Assembly: GCA_020434465.1 (NCBI GenBank)
Contig: JAGRAS010000095.1
Location: forward strand, 1-6,719
DNA from: Bdellovibrionales bacterium
Lineage (GTDB): Bacteria; Bdellovibrionota; UBA2361; JAGRAS01
DNA: 6,719 nt
Direction of reading: 5' to 3'
Position numbers and translations under genes: made by a program. The notes below the pieces were generated by a model. That model did not search any database. It worked only from the letters and a program-made list of their open reading frames with translations, and was not told the origin of the DNA. Position 1 is the first letter of the stretch. Every line of letters begins with the position of its first letter. Below are positions 1-6,466 of this stretch, piece after piece.

Positions 1-39
1 AGTGAGCGACAGTAGATATTAAACCTAATGTCGCTGACT
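1..39. repeat. Imperfect inverted repeat (hairpin) upstream of murA
   Basis: Arms AGTGAGCGACA (1-11) and TGTCGCTGACT (29-39) pair at 10 of 11 positions, with one G-G mismatch, around a 17-base centre. There is no T-run after it, so it does not look like an intrinsic terminator. The left part (1-28) is an inverted, diverged copy of 6473-6500, and 21-35 is a direct copy of 6596-6610, so this is the visible edge of a repeated intergenic element. The element may continue left of base 1, outside the window. Role unknown. Confidence 0.6.
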
Positions 40-63
40 AAAATATCTATTCAATTTTATATA
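34..63 (+). promoter_or_regulatory. Possible murA promoter
   Basis: CTGACT (34-39) resembles a -35 box and TATATA (58-63) a -10 box, with an 18-base spacer. Each matches the sigma-70 consensus at about 4 of 6 positions. The predicted transcript would begin at or within a few bases of the murA ATG at 70, giving a very short or absent leader. No Shine-Dalgarno sequence is seen before the ATG, which is compatible with that. The boxes are weak and the region is AT-rich, so chance matches are likely. Confidence 0.25.
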
Positions 64-69
64 CATTAA

Positions 70-1359
70 ATGACTGAGTTTATTGAAATTATTGGTGGCA
101 ATAGATTAGCCGGTTCAGTGCGTGCCAGCGGTGCAAAGAATGCAGTCTTACCTTGCATAATTGCATCTTTATTAACACCTGAAAAATGTACATTTAAAAA
201 TGTACCTGCATTAGAAGATGTATCAGTTCTAATTCATTTACTGCAACAGTTTGGTGGGGAGGTTTCAAGTCTATCGGACACTTTGTCTGTTCAAGTTGAA
301 ACTTTAAAAGCCACAGAGGCTAGCTATAGTTTGGTAAAAGCTATGAGAGCGTCATTCTGGGTTCTTGCGCCATTATTGTCTAGGGGAGGAGCTGCAAGAG
401 TTGCGCTGCCAGGGGGTGATATCATAGGCGCTCGACCAGTTGATCTTCATTTAAAAGCTCTTACCTTAATGGGAGCAGATATAACTGTTAAGCATGGACT
501 AGTATTGGCTTCAGCACCATCAGGATTGAAAGCTGCTGAAATAGCTCTTCCGTTTCCATCTGTAGGTGCGACACAGCAAGTTTTAATGGCAGCAGCAAGA
601 ACTCTAGGCCGAACCATTTTAAAGAATGCAGCAAAAGAACCTGAAGTTATAGCATTGGCGAATATGCTTTCTAAAATGGGAGCTAAAATTACTGGTGCAG
701 GTACGCCAGTGATAGAAATTGAAGGAAATGAAAATCTTTCTGGCGTTGAGATAGAAATCATAGGCGATCGAATAGAAGCAGCTACCTATTTACTTGCTGG
801 TCTTGCAACTGGTGGAAAAGTAAAAGTTGAAGGAATAAATCCTGATTATTTTGGGATATTTTTAGATATTCTTAGAGATATGGATGCAAAAGTTAGTACT
901 GGCCAAGATTGGATCGAAGTTGCTAACAGTGGGAAAATTAAAGCAGTTTCTGTAAGAACTGAACCTTTTCCTGGGTTTGCTACAGATTTGCAAGCTCTGA
1001 TTATGGCAGCATTAGGTTTAGCTGAGGGTGAAAGTTTAATTGAAGAAACAATTTTTGAAGGTCGATTTGCTCATGCTGCTGAGCTTAAAAGAATGGGAGC
1101 TGATATAAGTCTTTCAGGTAATATTGCAAGAATCAAAGGAGTGAAAGAGTATTCTGGAGCTCCAGTTGAAGGGAATGACATTCGTGCAGCAGCCTGTCTT
1201 GTAATTGCTGCATGTGCAGCCAAGGGAGTAACTAAAATTTACGAACCCCATCACATTAGGCGTGGGTATTCAGATTTAACCACTAAGCTACGAAACTTAG
1301 GAGGAAATATTGGATTTAAACTAGTTGATGAAGAAGATTTTTTATTTGCAGGCTGTTAA
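70..1359 (+). CDS. murA: UDP-N-acetylglucosamine 1-carboxyvinyltransferase (MurA), Asp-type active site
   Basis: MurA transfers enolpyruvate from phosphoenolpyruvate to UDP-GlcNAc, the first committed cytoplasmic step of peptidoglycan synthesis. The 429-residue length fits the family. The EPSP-synthase-like fold is seen end to end: SGAKNAVLP with the substrate-binding Lys23, RAS (Arg93), the active-site loop LPGGDIIGARPVDLH (113-127), PGFATDLQA with the catalytic-base Asp306, and HIRRGY (395-400) with the C-terminal Arg398. The loop residue that is Cys115 in E. coli is Asp117 here (codon GAT at 418-420). In the family this change makes the enzyme insensitive to fosfomycin without abolishing activity. 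The ATG at 70 gives an N-terminus that aligns directly with known MurA proteins. No SD is visible before it, and an in-frame TAA lies directly upstream. It is first in a tight plus-strand gene run, nine bases before the hda-like gene. Confidence 0.98.
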   Translation: MTEFIEIIGGNRLAGSVRASGAKNAVLPCIIASLLTPEKCTFKNVPALEDVSVLIHLLQQFGGEVSSLSDTLSVQVETLKATEASYSLVKAMRASFWVLAPLLSRGGAARVALPGGDIIGARPVDLHLKALTLMGADITVKHGLVLASAPSGLKAAEIALPFPSVGATQQVLMAAARTLGRTILKNAAKEPEVIALANMLSKMGAKITGAGTPVIEIEGNENLSGVEIEIIGDRIEAATYLLAGLATGGKVKVEGINPDYFGIFLDILRDMDAKVSTGQDWIEVANSGKIKAVSVRTEPFPGFATDLQALIMAALGLAEGESLIEETIFEGRFAHAAELKRMGADISLSGNIARIKGVKEYSGAPVEGNDIRAAACLVIAACAAKGVTKIYEPHHIRRGYSDLTTKLRNLGGNIGFKLVDEEDFLFAGC

Positions 1360-1368
1360 AGTTTATTA

Positions 1369-2064
1369 ATGAATCAGATTCCATTAAATATTATAAACAG
1401 AATACCTTATAAGCGTGAGAATTTTATCTTGCATAGTGGGATAACTGATATTTATGAAATTTGTTTGCAGTTATCTGAAGCAGATAAATTCCAGATCGCA
1501 TATATTGAGGGAGCCTTACGCACAGGAAAAACCCATTTTGCAGTTGCATTAACACATGACTTATCGGTCAAAGGCTTATTTCCAAGATTGATTAGTGGAA
1601 GTGAACTCTTGAAAAAATTAAACACAAAAGAGTTTGATCATAAGTGGGATAAAAATGATGTATTAATAGTCGATGATTCTGATCATTTTTTTCTTGCAAT
1701 TGATTCTGGCGCATCTGGAAGTTTTGTTGATTTAATTGAGTCTATGAGGACGGCTAAGAGTAAGGTTATTCTTTTTTCATCTGTTTCAAAAAACGAGTTC
1801 CCCTGTGATGAGCATATTTTAAGTAGGATTAATCAAGGTGCAGGATTTCTAATTAAGCCTCCAGATTCAGAAGAAATTAATCCTCTTATTGATGTGATGG
1901 CACGGCAAAGAGGGATTAGCCTTTCTGAAAACAAGCGCGAGTATTTAGTAAAAAGAATCCCACGGAGCGTTGAAGAAATAGAGAAAAAGTTAGATAACGT
2001 TTCTTATTTATCTCAGTTATTTGGAGAAAAAGTTAAATTTCCACTGCTTGCAAAAAGTGTCTAA
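1369..2064 (+). CDS. hda: DnaA-inactivator Hda-like AAA+ protein
   Basis: Hda-type proteins bind the DNA-loaded sliding clamp and stimulate ATP hydrolysis by DnaA, preventing re-initiation of replication. Length (231 residues) fits the family. Visible features: a clamp-binding-like hexapeptide QIPLNI at residues 3-8, corresponding to QLSLPL of E. coli Hda; a complete Walker A GALRTGKT (48-55); Walker B VLIVDD (98-103); the box VII segment HILSRINQG with the putative arginine finger Arg153; and a sensor-II-like segment IPRSVEEIEKKLD (197-209). It lacks the DNA-binding domain IV of full DnaA. The start at 1369 places the clamp motif at the extreme N-terminus as expected. The gene begins nine bases after murA and has no SD, so it probably relies on the murA transcript. 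The alternative is another DnaA-related AAA+ loader, but the N-terminal clamp motif and length favour Hda. Confidence 0.85.
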   Translation: MNQIPLNIINRIPYKRENFILHSGITDIYEICLQLSEADKFQIAYIEGALRTGKTHFAVALTHDLSVKGLFPRLISGSELLKKLNTKEFDHKWDKNDVLIVDDSDHFFLAIDSGASGSFVDLIESMRTAKSKVILFSSVSKNEFPCDEHILSRINQGAGFLIKPPDSEEINPLIDVMARQRGISLSENKREYLVKRIPRSVEEIEKKLDNVSYLSQLFGEKVKFPLLAKSV

Positions 2065-2081
2065 TCGTCTTTTTATTTTCT

Positions 2082-3542
2082 ATGGGCGCATTTTTAAAGA
2101 AAATTGACAGTCACTTATTAGATCCTGTTAGCCCTTACACGCTTGCTGTTTTTAGATTTTTCTTTGGCAGCTTGATGGTATGGGAAACGAATCGTTATAT
2201 TGAAAAAATTCACTTCCAATGGGGAATCTCAAAAACTTTTTTCCCATTTCAAATATTTTCATTTCTACCAGTTTTAAATGAATATCAAATGAATATTGCA
2301 CATATTGTAATGTGCATTGCTGCTGCTCTAATTGCACTTGGAGTATTTTTTAGATTCGGATGTTTTATTTTTTTTACTATATATTCTTATATTTTTGTGA
2401 TTGAAAAGTCCTACTATAATAATCACTATTACTTGATTATTTTATTAACTTTTCTTTTAGGTTTTACCAGTGCTGATAAAGTCTTATCAGTTAAATCTAT
2501 ACTCAGTAAGACATATATAGATACAAGCATCCCGTTTTGGCAGATATTAATTATTAGAATTCAGCTTGTTATTGTTTATGTAGGTGGTGCGATTGCTAAA
2601 ATAAATTGCGATTGGTTGCGAGGAGAACCGATGGCAAGGTTTTTATCGCATAACTTTGACATGCCTTATGTTGGCAAATATTTTCATTTGAAGCCTGTCA
2701 TTCTCTTTTTTGCATATGGAGGATTTTTATTTGATTTATTGATTGCACCAGCACTGCTATGGAGGAGAACTCGTATTCCTGCCTTAGTTACATTAGTTTT
2801 CTTTCATACTATGAACAATAACTTGTTTAGTATCGGCGTTTTCCCTTATCTGGGGATTGCTTCAGCAGCTATTTTTCTGGAACCAGATTTACCTAAAGTT
2901 TTATTACATAAATTTTTAGGGGTTTTTAAATTTAAAAACACAAAACTTAATCAAGATACTAATCAAAGAGCTTCCTTTTCTAATACTACTTATATCCTAA
3001 AGAGAAATTTTTTGTGTTTATATTTTTTAATCCAACTCTTATTGCCATTTAGGCACTTACTTTTTAATGGGAATGTAAGTTGGACAGAAGAAGGGCATAA
3101 TTTTTCGTGGCATATGAAGTTAAGAGCAAAACATGCCGTAGCTATTTTTAGAGTTGTAGATGCCGAAACTGGCAAGCTTTCCAAAGTGAATCAATATGAA
3201 TTTATTAATGCGTCTCAAGCCCGTAAACTTACCACTAGGCCAATTATGATCCGTCAATTTGCAAATTTTCTTGCTAATAAATACAAAGAAAGGGGATTTA
3301 TAAATCCGAAAGTTTTTGTTGTTAATCCGGCAAGCTTAAATGGCAGACCATATCAATTTTTAGTAAGGCCTGATGTTGATTTGGTAACAGTTAAAGAATC
3401 AATGTTTTCTTCAAGTGATTGGATTGTACCACTTAAAGAAAATCAAGAAATAGGAAATTATAATAGATTAATAGAGAGAACTGAGTTAATTAATGAGGCT
3501 ATGAAGATTGATTTAGTTAAACTATCAAAATCTAAAGAATAG
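2082..3542 (+). CDS. Vitamin K-dependent gamma-carboxylase-like (HTTM domain) membrane protein
   Basis: A 486-residue polytopic membrane protein clearly related to vertebrate gamma-glutamyl carboxylase (GGCX) and bacterial HTTM proteins. Hydrophobic segments lie near residues 19-36, 70-92, 94-107, 116-128, 153-172, 204-226, 232-266 and 307-322, followed by a largely soluble domain from about 330. Compared with human GGCX recalled from memory, these segments align: DPVSPYTLAVFRFFFG (14-29), NNHYYL (113-118; His115 aligns with His160), AKINCDWLRG (172-181; Lys173 aligns with the catalytic base Lys218), FHTMNNNLFSIGVF (241-254), WTEEGHNFSWHM (334-345) and RPDVDLV (429-435). It stops where GGCX continues with a further C-terminal lumenal region. 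GGCX carboxylates glutamates using reduced vitamin K and forms the epoxide. A Leptospira homologue has been reported to have epoxidase rather than carboxylase activity, so the reaction here is open. No SD; 17 bases after the hda-like gene. Confidence 0.9.
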   Translation: MGAFLKKIDSHLLDPVSPYTLAVFRFFFGSLMVWETNRYIEKIHFQWGISKTFFPFQIFSFLPVLNEYQMNIAHIVMCIAAALIALGVFFRFGCFIFFTIYSYIFVIEKSYYNNHYYLIILLTFLLGFTSADKVLSVKSILSKTYIDTSIPFWQILIIRIQLVIVYVGGAIAKINCDWLRGEPMARFLSHNFDMPYVGKYFHLKPVILFFAYGGFLFDLLIAPALLWRRTRIPALVTLVFFHTMNNNLFSIGVFPYLGIASAAIFLEPDLPKVLLHKFLGVFKFKNTKLNQDTNQRASFSNTTYILKRNFLCLYFLIQLLLPFRHLLFNGNVSWTEEGHNFSWHMKLRAKHAVAIFRVVDAETGKLSKVNQYEFINASQARKLTTRPIMIRQFANFLANKYKERGFINPKVFVVNPASLNGRPYQFLVRPDVDLVTVKESMFSSSDWIVPLKENQEIGNYNRLIERTELINEAMKIDLVKLSKSKE

Positions 3543-3546
3543 TAAT

Positions 3547-3843
3547 ATGACTGCTTATGTTGCACATATAGGATTTTTAGTAGTTGACTTGCATGTACCT
3601 GATGCTCAGTCATTAAAGCAAAAACGATCAGTTATTAAAAGTATCAAAGAGCGTATTAAAAACAATTTCAATGTTTCTGTTGCCGAACTTGGCGAACATG
3701 ACAAATGGCAGCGTGCTGTTATAGGAATTATAATGTTAGGAAACGATAAAAGTTATGTAGAATCTATCTTGAGCAAAATAAGAGATAAAATATCAATGAA
3801 TCCTGGGTCGCATTTGATTGATAGCCAGATACAATGGTTATGA
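3547..3843 (+). CDS. DUF503 / YlxP family protein
   Basis: A 98-residue small protein of the DUF503 (YlxP) family. Family marks are the N-terminal strand ending before DAQSLKQKRSVIKSIKERI (19-37), then FNVSVAELGEHDKWQRAVIG (41-60), matching Bacillus YlxP (SLKEKR, then KFNVSVSEI, then WQR). In many bacteria the gene lies between infB and rbfA, which suggests a link to ribosome assembly or translation, but the molecular role is not settled. Here it is away from those neighbours. It begins four bases after the stop of the carboxylase-like gene, so it is the last gene of the plus-strand run and probably translationally coupled. It ends 18 bases before the stop of the opposing beta-CASP gene. No signal peptide or membrane segment is seen. 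Confidence 0.9.
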   Translation: MTAYVAHIGFLVVDLHVPDAQSLKQKRSVIKSIKERIKNNFNVSVAELGEHDKWQRAVIGIIMLGNDKSYVESILSKIRDKISMNPGSHLIDSQIQWL

Positions 3844-3851
3844 CTTCTTGT

Positions 3852-3864
3852 TAATCTAAGATTA
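3852..3864. repeat. 13-bp palindrome, copy 1 (3' end of beta-CASP gene)
   Basis: TAATCTAAGATTA is a perfect palindrome around a central A. An identical copy lies at 5284-5296, just upstream of the same gene. This copy spans the convergent gap and overlaps the TAA stop of the minus-strand gene. A 5-bp stem with a 3-base loop could form but would be weak, so bidirectional termination is only a possibility. Confidence 0.55.
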
Positions 3865-5241
3865 TATTTCCATTGTCTCTAAGTATTTAGGGATATGAGC
3901 GTCCCAATCCAACTTTTTTTTAAGTTCATCTTTTAACCCAATTGCACCTTCCGGTTCGCCATGTACAATTGCAATTTTTTCAGGGGCTGTTTTTAGAGAA
4001 GTGCACCACTTAATCAAATCTTCACGATCAGCATGAGCACTAAGCCCACTAATTTCATCAACTTCAGCTCGGATTTCAACTTCTTCACCCAGTAATCTTA
4101 AGCTGGTGGCTCCGTTTTTAATCCAAGCACCACGACCGCCTGGAGATTGATAACCCGCAAAAACAAGAGTATTTAAAGGGCTAGATATCCTATGCTTAAG
4201 ATGATGTAAAATTCTCCCGCCGCTTAACATTCCACTTGCAGAGATGATCACCATAGGTTCTTTAATTGAATTTAACTTAATTGACTCTGATCTATCGCGT
4301 ATAAAATGCAATTTATCAGGAGCAAAGGGTTTATTACCTTCTTTTCTTAAGTTAAGTGCAGCTTCATCATAATCTTCAGGGTGTTGACGATAAAGTGTAG
4401 TTGCATCACTAGCCATTGGTGAATCAACAATAATTGGAATATTGGGAATACGAGAATTTTGCTTAAGCTCTCTAAGATAGTAAAGAATTAGTTGTGTTCT
4501 GCCTACCGCAAAAGCTGGAATTAAAACAACACCCCCACGCTCGCAAGTTCTGTTAATTATTTTTTCCAGTTTGTCTAAAGGATTTTTTTCTGAATGTGAT
4601 CTATTGCCATAAGTAGATTCTATTAAAAGTAAATCCTTACAATCTGCAGGCTCTGGGTTTTTTAAAATTGGAACATCATATCTACCAATGTCACCAGAGA
4701 AAGTTATACCTGCTCCTTCAATGTTTAGTTGAATAGATGCTGCACCTAAAATATGTCCCATTCGATTCCAGGTTGCTGTTACTCCTGGTAGAAATTCGAT
4801 TTTTTTGTGAAAACTCACAGCATTCATTAGTTTTAAAGCTACTTCTGCATCTTTCTTTGTATATAAAGGAAGAGGAGGGTGGTGACGTGATTTTGAGTGT
4901 TCTTTACGCCACTTTGCTTCTTCTTCTTGAAGTTGTGCGCTATCTGGCAGAAGTAGCGTGCATAAATCAATTGTTGCCGAAGTTGCAAATACAGGAGCGT
5001 TCATCCCTAAGGAGCAGTAGCGAGGCAACATCCCTGTATGGTCTATATGAGCATGAGTCAACAAAACTGCATCTATCTTCGAAAGATTAACAGGAGCTTG
5101 TCGCCAGTTTCTTTCTCTTAACTCACGGCTGCCTTGAAAAAGGCCTACATCAATTAGAATTTTTTTTCCTGCCCCTTCTACAAGAAACTTAGAGCCAGTT
5201 ACAGTTCCTGCAGCGCCTAAAAAAGTTATTTTAACGCCCAT
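3862..5241 (-). CDS. Metallo-beta-lactamase/beta-CASP ribonuclease (CPSF73/YSH1-like)
   Basis: A 459-residue zinc-dependent nuclease of the RNA-specific metallo-beta-lactamase/beta-CASP family (COG1236 type, like Thermus TTHA0252), expected to act on RNA in the cytoplasm. Metal-site motifs are complete: HAHIDH (63-68), GHILGAAS with His163, and FSGDIG with Asp184. Beta-CASP motifs follow: IEST with Glu208 (A), SASGMLSGGR then His346/His347 (B), and SAHAD with His403 (C). A further conserved-looking His428 (VHGEP) is near the C-terminus. I chose the ATG at 5241 because it gives the standard opening MGVKITFLGAAGTVTGS and has an AAGGA six bases upstream. A TTG at 5268 would add nine residues and is less likely. 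It follows the dus gene on the same strand after a 72-base gap, so the pair may share a transcript. RNase J is an alternative subfamily, but the length and lack of RNase J C-terminal parts argue against it. Confidence 0.95.
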   Translation of the reverse strand: MGVKITFLGAAGTVTGSKFLVEGAGKKILIDVGLFQGSRELRERNWRQAPVNLSKIDAVLLTHAHIDHTGMLPRYCSLGMNAPVFATSATIDLCTLLLPDSAQLQEEEAKWRKEHSKSRHHPPLPLYTKKDAEVALKLMNAVSFHKKIEFLPGVTATWNRMGHILGAASIQLNIEGAGITFSGDIGRYDVPILKNPEPADCKDLLLIESTYGNRSHSEKNPLDKLEKIINRTCERGGVVLIPAFAVGRTQLILYYLRELKQNSRIPNIPIIVDSPMASDATTLYRQHPEDYDEAALNLRKEGNKPFAPDKLHFIRDRSESIKLNSIKEPMVIISASGMLSGGRILHHLKHRISSPLNTLVFAGYQSPGGRGAWIKNGATSLRLLGEEVEIRAEVDEISGLSAHADREDLIKWCTSLKTAPEKIAIVHGEPEGAIGLKDELKKKLDWDAHIPKYLETMEI

Positions 5242-5247
5242 GAAGAT

Positions 5248-5252
5248 TCCTT
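5248..5252 (-). promoter_or_regulatory. Shine-Dalgarno for the beta-CASP gene
   Basis: On the minus strand AAGGA is followed by six bases (ATCTTC) and the ATG at 5241-5239. It decides the start in favour of this ATG over the upstream in-frame TTG at 5268. It is the only convincing SD among the genes in this window. Confidence 0.7.
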
Positions 5253-5283
5253 TTACTAAATTAATCAATTCAGCATATCAAAA

Positions 5284-5296
5284 TAATCTAAGATTA
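5284..5296. repeat. 13-bp palindrome, copy 2 (upstream of beta-CASP gene)
   Basis: TAATCTAAGATTA, identical to 3852-3864. It lies in the 72-base gap between the dus stop and the beta-CASP start, 42 bases upstream of the ATG. Adjacent to it on the dus side, AAAACAGATGTTTT (5297-5310) is another small inverted repeat. An operator or processing site is conceivable; nothing in the sequence proves it. Confidence 0.55.
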
Positions 5297-5313
5297 AAAA
5301 CAGATGTTTTATG

Positions 5314-6354
5314 CTATCTTATTTGATTGTTTGACAAAATAGAATGCTCAAATTGTCCAAAAGAATTGCTTTCAAGAAAATCAGAAATAATCATTTTTAA
5401 GTCATCCAAAGAATTTGCTTCTTCAACTAACTTACCACGAAGAGTGCCAGCATCTTTAAAGTTAGATATATAAATTTTAAAAAACTTTTTCATTGCATTG
5501 AAACTTCTACTTCCTTGCCAGCGAGAGCAATAAGCTTCGGCATGCTCTAGAAGCATTTTTAATTTCAAATTAGTATCTAACTCTGCAAAAATAGGCCTAG
5601 ATATAGATTTGTTAAATACATAAAGATCATTAAAAACACCTCGCCCTATCATAACTCCATCAACACCATATTTTGTATGCATATCTTGTGCTTGAAGCAT
5701 TGAAGTGATGTCTCCATTCCCAATAATCGGAGTCCTTAATTTTTTTTGATTTCTTAAAATAACTGCCTTACCAATTTCTTCCCAATCAGCTGGAACTTTT
5801 GACATTTGTTTTGCTGTTCTACCGTGTAAGCAAATTGCCGCTGGTTGAAGATCTAGCAAAAAATTTACCCATTCTTCAGTTTTTTTCTTTTTGAAGCCAA
5901 GGCGAGTTTTTACACTTACTGGAATATCGCCTGCACCTTCTTTTGCTGCAAGAATAAGCTCTTTTGCTAAAGGATGGTTATCAATTAGCGCTGAGCAACA
6001 TCCATTTTTTACAATTTTAGGTACAGGGCAACCCATATTGATATCAATTCCATCAAAATTCATATCAACTAAGAGTTTTGCTGCTTTATAATAGTTCTCA
6101 GGGTTATTTCCCCAAATTTGAGCAACTAAAGGGCGCTCTTCTTCAGTAAATTGTAGTCGATGAATAACAGCCTCTCTACCTGGAGAAAATAAACCGTCTG
6201 TGCTTGTGAATTCAGTAAAAAAAACATCGGGTCTACCACAATTAGCAACTAGACGTCTAAAAACTGTATCCGTTACATCTTCCATAGGAGCCAAGACAGA
6301 AAAAGGTTTTTCTAAATTATCCCAGAAAGTTTGTTTTGTTTCCTTTTGACTCAT
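5314..6354 (-). CDS. dus: tRNA-dihydrouridine synthase (Dus family)
   Basis: An FMN- and NADPH-dependent enzyme that reduces specific uridines of tRNA to dihydrouridine. At 346 residues it is of normal length, with a TIM-barrel domain followed by a helical C-terminal domain. Motifs in order: LAPMEDVTDTVFRRL (21-35, FMN phosphate/isoalloxazine side), FFTEFTSTDGL (45-55), NMGCPVPKIVKNGCCSALI with the catalytic Cys109, SVKTR with Lys149, HGRT with His177, GNGDI (212-216) and MIGRG (235-239). The FFKIYISNF segment (291-299) belongs to the C-terminal tRNA-binding part. Overall it resembles the DusB/DusC-like group with the MGCPxxKxxKxGxCSALI signature that is found in several bacterial phyla; the exact subfamily and target uridine cannot be assigned. 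The ATG at 6354 has no SD. It is the first gene of the minus-strand pair and diverges from the partial gene at 6619. Confidence 0.95.
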   Translation of the reverse strand: MSQKETKQTFWDNLEKPFSVLAPMEDVTDTVFRRLVANCGRPDVFFTEFTSTDGLFSPGREAVIHRLQFTEEERPLVAQIWGNNPENYYKAAKLLVDMNFDGIDINMGCPVPKIVKNGCCSALIDNHPLAKELILAAKEGAGDIPVSVKTRLGFKKKKTEEWVNFLLDLQPAAICLHGRTAKQMSKVPADWEEIGKAVILRNQKKLRTPIIGNGDITSMLQAQDMHTKYGVDGVMIGRGVFNDLYVFNKSISRPIFAELDTNLKLKMLLEHAEAYCSRWQGSRSFNAMKKFFKIYISNFKDAGTLRGKLVEEANSLDDLKMIISDFLESNSFGQFEHSILSNNQIR

Positions 6355-6361
6355 ACTAAAG

Positions 6362-6390
6362 ATTGTAGCTATTTAATGCTTTACAAGCAA
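6362..6390 (-). promoter_or_regulatory. Possible dus promoter
   Basis: On the minus strand TTGCTT (6390-6385) and TACAAT (6367-6362) are spaced by exactly 17 bases. The -10 box matches consensus at 5 of 6, the -35 box only at 3 of 6. Transcription would start about at the ATG (6354), implying a leaderless mRNA, which agrees with the missing SD. A short inverted repeat (TGCTT/AAGCA, 6377-6381 and 6385-6389) overlaps the -35 box and spacer. Confidence 0.35.
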
Positions 6391-6405
6391 TTTTATAGAC
6401 AATGG

Positions 6406-6417
6406 TGACTATAAGTA
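6406..6417 (+). repeat. Direct repeat TGRCTATAAGTA, copy 1
   Basis: TGACTATAAGTA here and TGGCTATAAGTA at 6496-6507 agree at 11 of 12 positions, 90 bases apart, the last nine bases being identical. Copy 2 lies inside the nested inverted-repeat structure, where it supplies part of a stem and the following bulge. Confidence 0.5.
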
Positions 6418-6420
6418 GTT

Positions 6421-6438
6421 TTTGCTATATTCAGCAAA
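6421..6438. repeat. Small perfect inverted repeat
   Basis: TTTGCT (6421-6426) and AGCAAA (6433-6438) form a 6-bp stem around ATATTC. No T-run follows on either strand after the stem in the order expected of a terminator, so function is unknown. Confidence 0.4.
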
Positions 6439-6445
6439 GGTGTAT

Positions 6446-6458
6446 CTAGCCTGGCTAG
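6446..6458. repeat. 13-bp perfect palindrome CTAGCC-T-GGCTAG
   Basis: Six-base arms around one central base. The form is that of a protein-binding operator more than of an RNA hairpin, because the loop would be too short for full pairing. It lies between the divergent dus gene and the partial gene at 6619 and directly precedes the repeated TTAGGTTT motifs. Confidence 0.45.
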
Positions 6459-6466
6459 CTTAGGTT

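Noticed and set aside
447..761. 104-codon open frame on the minus strand inside murA
   Set aside because: It lies wholly antisense to a strongly conserved murA and its translation shows no recognisable domain; it is a shadow frame.
4737..5090. 117-codon plus-strand frame inside the beta-CASP gene
   Set aside because: It is antisense to the HxHxDH region of the nuclease; its Leu-rich translation reflects the complementary codons.
5242..5268. TTG start adding nine residues to the beta-CASP protein
   Set aside because: The internal ATG at 5241 has a well-spaced AAGGA and gives the standard family N-terminus.
5297..5325. Possible terminator after dus: AAAAC/GTTTT hairpin followed by T residues on the minus strand
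   Set aside because: The stem is only 5 A/T-rich pairs and the dus and beta-CASP genes may be co-transcribed; too weak to call.
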